Source: Thalassoglobus sp. JC818 (GTDB taxonomy: Bacteria > Planctomycetota > Planctomycetia > Planctomycetales > Planctomycetaceae). Taken from it: a DNA stretch of 64,000 nt. Position numbers and translations under genes: made by a program. Positions 36,087 to 43,607 of the stretch are shown in pieces. Every line of letters begins with the position of its first letter. The first letter of the stretch is position 1. The notes below the pieces were generated by a model. It searched no databases and was not told the DNA's origin. It worked only from the letters and a program-made list of their open reading frames with translations. The DNA lies in the NCBI RefSeq assembly GCF_040717535.1, contig NZ_JBFEFI010000001.1, positions 1,178,001 to 1,242,000 on the forward strand, given 5' to 3'.

Positions 36087-36162
36087 ATTCCAGACGATGT
36101 GTGGACATCATTTGATTCAATCGTCTACCAACACAAAAAGCATGTTCACGCAAGCGAGGGCA
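36087..36162 (+). repeat. Accessory-region direct repeat type 2, copy 1
   Basis: About 76 bp matching 40409-40484, including the identical CCAGACGATGTGTGGACATC and TTTGATTCAATCG that follows. The 3' end resembles a decayed hairpin of the form ATGCCCACGC / GCGTGGGCAT. Confidence 0.75.
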
Positions 36163-36226
36163 CACTCCCTCAGCTAAGGCCTTTTCCTCAATTGGAATCT
36201 CGATGATCCTTAGGCAGGAAGACTAC

Positions 36227-36829
36227 ATGACACATGTTCGAGTCCTCGTTGCTGCCATCTCGTTTTCCATCGTCACCCGTGTGCAATTCCGCATCGTCGC
36301 TGACGAGAAATCGCAAGTTGGCGATTCAACAACGCCTCCTCTGCAAGTGGATTTTTTTGAAACTCAGTGGCCGAATCAATTGGTGCTCAAACCAGACCTT
36401 AAAGAGGTTGCTTGGTTTCCCTTGCCAGGACTTGAAATATGCGAGACGAAGGAAAGCGCGATTCGTTCTGGCCAAATCACGGCTGAGTTTTTCTTCTATA
36501 ATCAAAGGCTTTATCGCCAGTTGCCGTCATCCGATATCGTCGAGGTTTTGATAGTTCAAGGCCCAGATGGAATCATCGGAGACATTGTTGGAGCTTCGCC
36601 CATTGTTGCGAAAGATTTTACTGGAGATCCGTTGCAAACCTCTTTGTGGATTTGGTTTGTCGCAGCGTTCGAAGTCAATGATCGATGGTATTTTCGAATT
36701 GGACATTCCAACAGCGATGGTTCAAACTTGATGGCGCAATTCACAGAACCTCGCAAGGAGCACAAAGAGACCGTAGAAACTTGGTTACGCGAGAATTACG
36801 GCGAAGGAGTGATTGAACAGGAAAAGTAG
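36227..36829 (+). CDS. Exported protein of unknown function (orphan gene 2)
   Basis: 200 residues from the ATG at 36227, which has GCAGGAAG upstream. The N-terminus MTHVRVLVAAISFSIVTRV is a short signal or anchor. The rest is mixed alpha/beta (FFETQWPNQLVLKPDLKEVA; LYRQLPSSDIVEVLIVQGP; DPLQTSLWIWFVAAFEVNDR). No known domain. A piece of RHS coding sequence starts immediately behind its stop, so the gene is embedded in the RHS debris and could be an immunity-type or cargo gene. Confidence 0.6.
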   Translation: MTHVRVLVAAISFSIVTRVQFRIVADEKSQVGDSTTPPLQVDFFETQWPNQLVLKPDLKEVAWFPLPGLEICETKESAIRSGQITAEFFFYNQRLYRQLPSSDIVEVLIVQGPDGIIGDIVGASPIVAKDFTGDPLQTSLWIWFVAAFEVNDRWYFRIGHSNSDGSNLMAQFTEPRKEHKETVETWLRENYGEGVIEQEK

Positions 36830-36990
36830 CCTCCAATGCATGTTCACGAATGACAATCGGAACCAGGGATCCTCGCGGACGCATGGGGACAGACCGGTGA
36901 ACAACTGGACGTACATCTCTCGCGAACACCAGCTCGACACGACCAACAACTCCGGACAAATACATTCAACAAACTTCAAAGCCCTGGTCA
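36830..36990 (+). pseudogene. RHS/YD-repeat fragment 1
   Basis: In the frame running through 36843 the translation reads FTNDNRNQGSSRTHGDRP, then NNWTYISREHQLDT. This lines up residue by residue with FTYDDGNREPSRTHGNGL and RTYISGENLLDT in fragment 5 (41738 onward), a YD-repeat segment of RHS proteins. No start, no continuation: a remnant. Confidence 0.7.
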
Positions 36991-37010
36991 CGGCCAGTCC
37001 AACTCGCCAT

Positions 37011-37457
37011 TCACTCCTTCCTGTAAGTCACATCTCTTGCCGTTATTGATAGTTCTCCATACTCCGTGAGAACGTTAAACTCCACAAATCCGTCGGAACG
37101 AAGTCTTCGCTCTAGAGGAGCGACGACTTCCTGATAAAGCCACTTCACGCCATCATCCAAATCGGGATCAATCTCACTATCGCATTTGAAGAAAACCACT
37201 TGCTTCAACAAAATCGATCCGAAACCTCCGCGTATCTCTGTGATTGCACGCACGATATCAATCGATATCGATTCAATGGACGAATCGTGAAGTTCAACAC
37301 GTCTTTCAATTGTGTCGACAAAATCTCTGGTGACGCGTGACCAGCGGTGCGATTCTGACTGTTGGTGTCGAAGATACGATTCGTTTGCACTGTCAAACGC
37401 GCGATTGATCCTCTCATAATCGTCCCCTAGAATTAATTCTGGCTTGAAGTACCTCAT
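37011..37457 (-). CDS. Protein of unknown function on the opposite strand (orphan gene 3)
   Basis: 148 residues from the ATG at 37457. Charged, mixed alpha/beta: YFKPELILGDDYERINRAFD, HRWSRVTRDFVDTIERRVEL, SISIDIVRAITEIRGGFGS, and a C-terminal EFNVLTEYGELSITARD. No signal peptide or membrane helix, so cytoplasmic. It is the only minus-strand gene in the accessory region. Not recognised; a cytoplasmic immunity-type protein is conceivable but untested. Confidence 0.5.
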   Translation of the reverse strand: MRYFKPELILGDDYERINRAFDSANESYLRHQQSESHRWSRVTRDFVDTIERRVELHDSSIESISIDIVRAITEIRGGFGSILLKQVVFFKCDSEIDPDLDDGVKWLYQEVVAPLERRLRSDGFVEFNVLTEYGELSITARDVTYRKE

Positions 37458-37755
37458 TTGATATCCTTAGCAGGCAAACTCGATTGGGTTTCGTTCTTCC
37501 AAAGAGCAATCTATGGAAAATGCAACAAGCGACTCAGCTACCCTTCCAGTGAAAGCGAGCGTTTCATGTGAATTCCAGTTGGCCATGCATCATCGTTTTT
37601 CGAACCCTTCCAAGCGGATTAGGGAACTCCTCCGACGTCTGGTAGAATCCAACACCTCCTGTCGATTGGAATACAGAGCCCGGACCGAATGGCAGTGCAC
37701 AGCAGCTTACTCTCTGCAAGAATCCTCGACTACGAAACGGAAACTCTAACATGAC

Positions 37756-38397
37756 ATGGGATTCTCGATGCAAGAAATGTGGTCAAGAGTGAATCGAGTG
37801 TGTTTTCTGGGCAGCATTTTGGTCCTGTGTTACGTCATCACGCATGCATTGTCATATGACCAACAATTTGAAGTACAAAGTGCTCATTCAATCGATGCGA
37901 TGGAGGACCAGTTGAAAGGCCCTTTGACTGCTGTTGCAAATCTCAAATTGGGCGAAGCATTTCGAATCGATGGAAAATGGAATGTAGACAACCGCGGTAG
38001 AATCTGGCTCATCATTGATTCCATCAACAGTAGTCGCCTTTCAGTCCCAATTAAGTATCCGAGTTGCAAAATATCGGCCTATTACTCTGGCGACGATTTC
38101 TCCGCAGAGAAGTCATCCGAGCCCATTCTACGACCGAAAAACGTTGCGAACGATGCCTCTCTACTCTTGGAAATCGCACCCAAACATGGAGAAGTCGTTT
38201 CCTATCTTGGATTTGAGGGAGGGGCGTTTGTTGGATTACCGCAATCGATATCGTCCAGCTTGAACTCTTTGGATATTCCTTATCGTGGGGGAGTAATTTG
38301 CCAGCCACAGCTGAATTCAGAGTTTCATTTCGAGTCGATGCTGTATTTGCTTTTCGAGTTCAGAAACTCAAAGGGTTCTGAGGATTCAGCAAGGTAG
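37756..38397 (+). CDS. Membrane-anchored protein of unknown function (orphan gene 4)
   Basis: 213 residues. One N-terminal membrane segment (VCFLGSILVLCYVITHALSY) and a soluble extracytoplasmic part with beta-rich sequence (LKLGEAFRIDGKWNVDNRGR, IWLIIDSINSSRLSVPIKYP). Starts at ATG 37756; 37768 is a second choice. The 298 bp upstream contain only a weak frame (37513-37749). Single-helix anchored proteins recur in this region (also orphans 5-7), a feature often seen in immunity proteins against toxins acting in the envelope, here an inference. Confidence 0.6.
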   Translation: MGFSMQEMWSRVNRVCFLGSILVLCYVITHALSYDQQFEVQSAHSIDAMEDQLKGPLTAVANLKLGEAFRIDGKWNVDNRGRIWLIIDSINSSRLSVPIKYPSCKISAYYSGDDFSAEKSSEPILRPKNVANDASLLLEIAPKHGEVVSYLGFEGGAFVGLPQSISSSLNSLDIPYRGGVICQPQLNSEFHFESMLYLLFEFRNSKGSEDSAR

Positions 38398-38686
38398 GGT
38401 CCGCTGGGTGGCCCTGAAGTCCAAACGACGAAAATTAAGAAGAAGGATATCCTATTACATCAAATCGGGCACGGATCGCTGACATATGGTGACTCAATTG
38501 GAACATCCTGTCGTGATGCTACCTACAGCCCGATTTTGGACTGCTTGAGGTCACGCCCAGATCCAGGCGAGTACAATGTAGCCACAAACAATTGCCAACA
38601 CGATGTGGAGAATTCGTCTCGAAGATGCTGCCTTACTGGGTTCAGCGGAATTCTGTAGCACAAGAAACTTCAATGGATACTGTTGC

Positions 38687-39172
38687 ATGAAAACCGGAAT
38701 GCGTGAACGTCAAGCAAGACTTGTCGTGTTTGCACTTAGTTTCTTTGGCGTACTTATCGCTTATGTAATATATCTCTTCTACCATCATGGAGAAGCGGAA
38801 CGAAACACGCAAGCGTTTCGCACTGTGTCTATGGCCTTTTCGAATTTTATTGAGACACATGAACATTGGCCGAAGTCTGAAAACGAATTGCTGAACGCCT
38901 CGATAGTTGTGGAAGGAAGGTGGTCTGATTTTGATTGGCCTCGCAATGCTGAGTCAGTTCTTGATCGTGTTCAGATCGAATATGGTATATCCGACATACG
39001 AGATGTCGCAAAAATCGATTCTCTGACAAAGCTGATACAGCCAAACGATCCGCATTACATCGAATCTGTAAGCAGAGATGTATCACGCCTTTGGGATTCT
39101 ATTGAGAATGTGCGTAAGAGCGATTCAGGTGAGGGATCCGAACGAGAGGCAAATGTCTCGATTCGACGGTGA
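38687..39172 (+). CDS. Membrane-anchored protein of unknown function (orphan gene 5)
   Basis: 161 residues from ATG 38687. N-terminal anchor LVVFALSFFGVLIAYVIYLF, then a soluble helical domain with AFSNFIETHEHWPKSENELL, a pattern (helix, x-W-P-x-S, helix) I associate with small planctomycete proteins near RHS loci. The stop TGA lies within GTGATCACG, exactly where RHS fragment 2 begins, so the gene was joined to RHS sequence at its last codon. Confidence 0.62.
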   Translation: MKTGMRERQARLVVFALSFFGVLIAYVIYLFYHHGEAERNTQAFRTVSMAFSNFIETHEHWPKSENELLNASIVVEGRWSDFDWPRNAESVLDRVQIEYGISDIRDVAKIDSLTKLIQPNDPHYIESVSRDVSRLWDSIENVRKSDSGEGSEREANVSIRR

Positions 39173-39449
39173 TCACGAAGACGAATAACTTGCGTGGACT
39201 GCTCAACAAGATCGAAGAGGGGATGACCACTCACTTGACCACAACGTACAATGATGCTGGAAGTCTCACCGGTCAGACGTTCGGCAATTCCGTGAGCGAA
39301 ACGATCTCCTATATCAATGTCGGGACTGTTGACTCGATCTGGAGTCCGGGAGGAACGTTCGACTACAGTTACGATGCCAACATGAACGCACTCAAGAGTC
39401 GATCACCGGTCTGCTCTCCGCTGTGTGGCCCTGCGAAAGGCGCAAATAG
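39173..39449 (+). pseudogene. RHS/YD-repeat fragment 2
   Basis: Open frame reading ITKTNNLRGLLNKIEEG, TTYNDAGSLTGQTFGNSVSE, TISY and FDYSYDANMNALKS, the classic RHS core with YD repeats. No usable start, and it stops without a toxin tip. The central ~100 bp are almost identical to fragments 3 and 4. Confidence 0.88.
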
Positions 39450-39944
39450 ATGAAATTGCCTGTATTTGCAGTTGCTTCATTGATCGTCACATTGGCGGTA
39501 TGCGGCTTGATTTGGATGAATCAACGCATCATCGTTGCTGATGTGTACTTGTCGACAGAGACTTTGTCAGTCAAGCGTTGTGTCTATCGCGAGATTCCAT
39601 TGCTGAACATCCAATTAGGTCCCAAGGTTACTACATTTCAAGAAACGCAGCTCTCGAAAGCATTGGAGAATGCAGGGGTAACATGCTTATCTCCCAGTGT
39701 GCGTGACGAATGGCTCTTTGCCTACCAGAGTCGACGAATCGGAGGCACGAGACACGGTCCCGGAAACGGCTTCTATAGAAAGATGTACGACGGCGGGCGA
39801 GAGCAGATACTTGTGATGTCGATCCGAGATGACCCTGATCGATCCGCCGAGTTCTGGTGTAAATTTTTGCGATTCTTACGGGAGGGGGATTTGGATTCCG
39901 CGCAAAGGGCTCAATCAGGAGAAGTTGGGCGTCTGACAGAATAA
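39450..39944 (+). CDS. Membrane-anchored protein of unknown function (orphan gene 6)
   Basis: 164 residues. MKLPVFAVASLIVTLAVCGL is an anchor or signal; the rest is basic and mixed, with GGTRHGPGNGFYRKMYDGG and ILVMSIRDDPDRSAEFWCKF. Its ATG overlaps the end of RHS fragment 2 (ATGA-type junction with the fragment's TGA). A small palindrome at 39962-39978 may end transcription. No known family. Confidence 0.6.
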   Translation: MKLPVFAVASLIVTLAVCGLIWMNQRIIVADVYLSTETLSVKRCVYREIPLLNIQLGPKVTTFQETQLSKALENAGVTCLSPSVRDEWLFAYQSRRIGGTRHGPGNGFYRKMYDGGREQILVMSIRDDPDRSAEFWCKFLRFLREGDLDSAQRAQSGEVGRLTE

Positions 39945-39961
39945 GTGGCGTAGCAAGGAAG

Positions 39962-39978
39962 GTCAGGCTGAGCCTGAC
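39962..39978. repeat. Short palindrome (REP-like)
   Basis: gtcaggct-g-agcctgac, 8-bp arms with a 1-nt centre, 18 bp after the stop of orphan gene 6. May be a terminator-like or REP-like element. Confidence 0.4.
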
Positions 39979-40012
39979 GATGATTGATTCACGATCACCC
40001 ATCCAGATTTCA

Positions 40013-40235
40013 CAGTCATTACCAAGACGAACAATTCACGGGGGTTGATCGATACGATCGAAGAGGGAATAACGACTCACCTGATCAGAGCGTATAATGA
40101 TTCTGGAAGATTCACCGACCAGACGTTCGGCAATTCCGTGAGTGAAACGCTGAGTGGCCCGAATAGTGAGTCCCTTTGCTTGGATTGGGCACATCGTAGC
40201 TCGCTGGGTGTCACGGCTGGCTTGTCCAGCAGTGT
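40013..40235 (+). pseudogene. RHS/YD-repeat fragment 3
   Basis: Translates as VITKTNNSRGLIDTIEEG, AYNDSGRFTDQTFGNSVSE, TLSG, parallel to fragments 2 and 4, then loses similarity at about 40155. No start codon or toxin end. Confidence 0.85.
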
Positions 40236-40514
40236 TTGATGGACGTACGATGGTTTGATGCAGACTCCTCACCGAAAACGGATCAAGCACTTTCACGAAG
40301 CTGGGCATTTGCGCGAGCTGACCTTCTCCTGTTATCGACGAATGACCTGCTTACCAATGACCTTTGGAGAGCAATGTTCTCAGAAAACATCAACCGTGCC
40401 ACTCAGCCTTTCCAGACGATGTGTGGACATCATTTGATTCAATCGCTTGCCAACACAAATGGTATGCCCACGCCAGCGAGGGCATGGCACCCTGGCCACC
40501 CTGCGGGAACTAAT
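40236..40514. other. Gene-free link between RHS fragment 3 and orphan gene 7
   Basis: The reading frame of the downstream gene is open here, but its translation has no protein character, contains repeat type 2 (40409-40484) and no ribosome site, so I treat it as non-coding. Confidence 0.5.
40409..40484 (+). repeat. Accessory-region direct repeat type 2, copy 2
   Basis: Matches 36087-36162 over ~76 bp. The final part ATGCCCACGCCAGCGAGGGC is a slightly decayed hairpin. Confidence 0.75.
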
Positions 40515-40946
40515 ATGAACTTGCCAAATGCAAAGTCTGTTTACTCGGTTGCAGATTTCGAAACGCTTGGATTCCATGACTGTCATGTCTACGGAATCAG
40601 GTGGGATAGCTCGGCCTATGCTCTCATTCTCGACTTGGATTACATCCTGCAGTGGATTGAAAAAAGGGGGAGCTTCGAGTTTGTGGTCGCACCAGCCGAA
40701 ATCCGTTTTGAGTATTCCACTGAAGTTAAGGTCTCGCTTGACTGGAGCAATCTAGCAATGGAATGCCAGATTCAAGATATTCACAGGCGAGATCATAAAC
40801 GAAATCCAAACGAGACCGAGTGCTACCTGTGGGAAATCGAGTTCGCTACTCCAAGTGGGGCAATAGAGCTTTGGGCAACTGATTTCAAGTTGAAAATTCT
40901 AGCAGAGCCCGAAAGGTCGGAAACGCAGAAATTGAGGAGGGCATAG
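40515..40946 (+). CDS. Immunity-protein-like cytoplasmic protein (orphan gene 7)
   Basis: 143 residues from ATG 40515. Sequence begins with a turn FETLGFHDCHVYGIRWDSS followed by LILDLDYILQWI, FVVAPAEIRFEY and LWEIEFATPSGAIELWATDF. The order FHDxxVxGI...LDxDYIxxW...VAPAxxxF is that of small proteins I know from RHS/polymorphic-toxin neighbourhoods (immunity-type); I cannot name the family number. No signal or membrane helix. It follows RHS fragment 3. The best single hint that this region held toxin-immunity pairs. Confidence 0.65.
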   Translation: MNLPNAKSVYSVADFETLGFHDCHVYGIRWDSSAYALILDLDYILQWIEKRGSFEFVVAPAEIRFEYSTEVKVSLDWSNLAMECQIQDIHRRDHKRNPNETECYLWEIEFATPSGAIELWATDFKLKILAEPERSETQKLRRA

Positions 40947-41099
40947 GCAGTCGGGCGAAGCTGATGCAGGTTGGGCATTCATCATCCAACTTTCCTTCCG
41001 ATCTTAGCAGGTTGTGCTGGTTTGAACGGTTGCAGTTGCATAGGCTGAGTTGGCAAGGTCAATGGATTTTCGTCGCCGAGAAGTCAATGAAGTAAACAG
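40947..41099. other. Non-coding link with repeat type 1, copy 2
   Basis: No frame of interest. 41041-41082 repeats the sequence of 35843-35883 (TAGGCTG-GTTGGC-AGGTCAATGGA). Confidence 0.5.
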
Positions 41100-41356
41100 G
41101 ACCAAACCCATCATTGCCGCTGGAATACGGCACGGCCAGCTCCACGCTCGAGATCACGTATCCCGGCGGCACGGGGGTTGCTGCCATCGAAGAGGGGATG
41201 ACGACTCACCTGACCAGAACGTATAATGATTCCGGTAGACTCACCGGTCAGACGTTCGGTAATTCCGTGAGTGAAACAATCTCCTACAACAATGACGCGA
41301 CTGTTGACTCGATCTCGGACGGGCCACGCTGCGTTCATGACTGCGAATTCACCTAG
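41100..41356 (+). pseudogene. RHS/YD-repeat fragment 4
   Basis: The frame reads STLEITYPGGTGVAAIEEG, then TRTYNDSGRLTGQTFGNSVS and ETISYNNDATVDSIS. The first part is a further RHS-type strand not present in fragments 2 and 3; the second is the shared core. Truncated at both ends. Confidence 0.87.
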
Positions 41357-41386
41357 ACCTCCGCTTCCGGTTTGGATGACTGGCAA

Positions 41387-41725
41387 ATGACAATTGCACC
41401 TTCGCGATGGCATATCGCTGCCTTAGTATTCGTTACGTTCCTACATTTATTTGTGATGTATTGCTTATCTTATGCGCCTCTCTATTCCGCTGTAAGATCT
41501 CCTAATCCCTACGCTAGCCTGTCAGGTCCACAATGGATCATTTATTTTCCAGTCAATTGGATGTACGACCACACATACTTGAAAAAGCCATTGTCAGCGT
41601 GGGCTGCGATTTGGGGCGTTGAAGATGATTTCTTGAATGCCTCGTCCAACCGCAGAGAATTGGTTTGGCAACCGAGTACAAAACGTGAAATCGACGAGAT
41701 GCTAGAAGACCATTCCAAGAAGTAG
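41387..41725 (+). CDS. Membrane-anchored protein of unknown function (orphan gene 8)
   Basis: 112 residues from ATG 41387; a TTG at 41372 is in frame. Anchor IAALVFVTFLHLFVMYCLSY, then a short extracytoplasmic domain with YFPVNWMYDHTYLKKPLSAW and AIWGVEDDFLN. No family recognised. It lies between RHS fragments 4 and 5. Confidence 0.58.
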   Translation: MTIAPSRWHIAALVFVTFLHLFVMYCLSYAPLYSAVRSPNPYASLSGPQWIIYFPVNWMYDHTYLKKPLSAWAAIWGVEDDFLNASSNRRELVWQPSTKREIDEMLEDHSKK

Positions 41726-42261
41726 ACAACTGCATCATTCACATATGATGATGGAAACCGGGAACCCTCCCGCACACACGGAAACGGTCTCGTGAGTGAC
41801 CGCACGTACATCTCTGGCGAAAACCTGCTCGACACAATCGGGATCACCGGATATCCCGAGTTGTCGATCGATGATGCGTACGACAGCAACAGGCAACTGA
41901 AACCGCCGACCGGTGAGAGAGGAAGAAGGTCGAAGGCGGCAGTTGAACATCTGGAGACGTTCGATGCTTCGGGTGACATGGACGACTACATCTTCACAGC
42001 TGGGTACGATGATGACCGCTGACCGCAACGAGGGGTCCGGAACGCTCGATGAACAGTGGAGCCTGTCGCTGGTTGGGGGACTGGAACTCCCCGACGGTCA
42101 ACGCAGCAACCACCAACCGCGCTCACAACGACGCCCACGAAATCAGCACCGTCGGCGCCAGTTCGCTCACCGATGACATCGACTATGCGTTTCATGCTTT
42201 AAACCGCAGATTCATCTGCAACGCTGGGGTGCTCCAGTCGTGCGCAGGCATCACGCTTTAA
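41726..42261 (+). pseudogene. RHS fragment 5, frameshifted C-terminal RHS core
   Basis: From 41738 one frame reads FTYDDGNREPSRTHGNGL, RTYISGENLLDTIGITG, and FTAGYDDDR, ending in TGA at 42020. RHS sequence continues in a second frame (GSGTLDEQWSLSLVG) and then a third (GDWNSPTVNAATTNRAHNDA, HEISTVGASSLTDDID). So at least two frameshifts break one former RHS gene. No toxin tip or further RHS follows; the next intact gene is the epimerase. Confidence 0.88.
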
Positions 42262-42451
42262 CAGTTGTGACGGTTTTGCGGCTTTGAGTCTGAAAGTCGA
42301 CAAACCGGATTGATCGACAATTTGCATCCTGGAAAAGCGCGACGTATGGTTGAACGACTGTCGATGCAGTCAGCTTGACGAACAACCACTTCATGAATGT
42401 TACTCGAAGCAGCATTTATGGATGTGACTGAGATGCGTTGACGGAGTCATC
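42262..42451. other. Promoter region of the epimerase-glycosyltransferase pair
   Basis: About 190 bp without a gene, after the end of RHS fragment 5 and in front of the epimerase gene. No box is distinct enough to call. Confidence 0.35.
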
Positions 42452-43519
42452 ATGGCGCGTATTGCAGTGATCACTGGATCTGCCGGATTGATTGGGGCGG
42501 AAGCGGTTCGCTTTTTCGCCGATCAAGGATTTCAGGTTGTCGGAATCGACAACAACCTTCGCAAAGAGTTTTTCGGGGAAGATGCCTCCACGGACTGGAG
42601 TAGAAAACGTCTCGAAGAAGAGATTCCAGGCTATGAGCATCACGATGTCGACATCCGCCATGCTGATCGACTCAGGCCGATTTTTGCCGACTTCGGAACC
42701 GACATCGAAGTTGTGATTCATACCGCTGCTCAACCTTCTCACGACTGGGCAGCCAGCGACCCGATGACCGATTTCTCGGTGAACGCAACGGGTACGCTCA
42801 CTCTGCTCGAACTCGTGCGTGAATATGCTCCACAAGCATCGTTTGTATTTACCTCAACGAACAAAGTGTACGGAGACACTCCGAATCGGTTGCCGCTGAG
42901 AGAGTTGGATACACGCTGGGAGATTGAAGAAGCCCATCCGTTTTTTGCACATGGAATCGACGAGAGCATGTCCGTCGATCAGACCAAACACTCACTCTTC
43001 GGGGTCTCCAAACTCGCAGCTGATTCCTTAGTGCAGGAGTATGGCCGCTACTTTGGAATGAACACAGTGTGCTTTCGCGGAGGTTGTCTGACGGGACCGG
43101 GACATTCCGGAACGCAACTTCATGGCTTCCTTTCCTATCTCGCCAAGTGTTGCCTGACAGGCAAGCAGTACACCATTTTCGGCTACAACGGAAAACAGGT
43201 TCGGGACAACATTCACTCGCTCGATCTCGTGAAGATGTTCTGGGAATACCATCAGAATCCGATTCCAGGTGCCGTTTACAATGCTGGTGGGGGACGCTTC
43301 AGTAACTGTTCCATGTTGGAAGCAATTCAGAAGTGTGAAGAGATCGTCGATCGCAAGATGAACTTCGTTTACTCGGACGACAACCGGATTGGCGACCACA
43401 TCTGGTACATCTCCGACACGCGACGATTTCAAAACGATTACCCCAACTGGAAGCAACAATACTCGATTGATGACATTATCGAGGAGATCTGCGAAGCGGC
43501 GATTGTCAGCGTCGGTTGA
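42452..43519 (+). CDS. NAD-dependent epimerase/dehydratase, CDP-paratose 2-epimerase-like
   Basis: 355 residues, extended SDR fold. Nucleotide-binding start [20 protein letters not shown], with the usual GxxGxxG replaced by GSAGLIG; then [25 protein letters not shown], and [15 protein letters not shown]. The catalytic region reads [20 protein letters not shown], where the position normally occupied by the active Tyr is Phe (F-x3-K). This pattern is, from memory, common in a subfamily related to CDP-paratose 2-epimerase. It is followed 88 bp later by a GT2 glycosyltransferase gene, suggesting a joint role in glycan assembly. Confidence 0.88.
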   Translation: MARIAVITGSAGLIGAEAVRFFADQGFQVVGIDNNLRKEFFGEDASTDWSRKRLEEEIPGYEHHDVDIRHADRLRPIFADFGTDIEVVIHTAAQPSHDWAASDPMTDFSVNATGTLTLLELVREYAPQASFVFTSTNKVYGDTPNRLPLRELDTRWEIEEAHPFFAHGIDESMSVDQTKHSLFGVSKLAADSLVQEYGRYFGMNTVCFRGGCLTGPGHSGTQLHGFLSYLAKCCLTGKQYTIFGYNGKQVRDNIHSLDLVKMFWEYHQNPIPGAVYNAGGGRFSNCSMLEAIQKCEEIVDRKMNFVYSDDNRIGDHIWYISDTRRFQNDYPNWKQQYSIDDIIEEICEAAIVSVG

Positions 43520-43607
43520 TCACTGAATCGTTCAAACATTTTCGACACTCAAACGAGCTCGCTCGCGAACACCCAGAGAAGAGCAAATCACTCCAGCAGT
43601 TTTCGAC

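Larger units (their letters stand above)
35733..36226. other. Gene-free remnant segment with two repeats
   Basis: 494 bp without a convincing gene. It holds the short repeat at 35843-35883 (also at 41041) and the repeat at 36087-36162 (also at 40409). The rest looks like debris of a former coding region. Confidence 0.5.

Noticed and set aside
37513-37749. 78-codon plus frame upstream of orphan gene 4
   Set aside because: No ribosome site, no motif, and composition close to random; left as non-coding.
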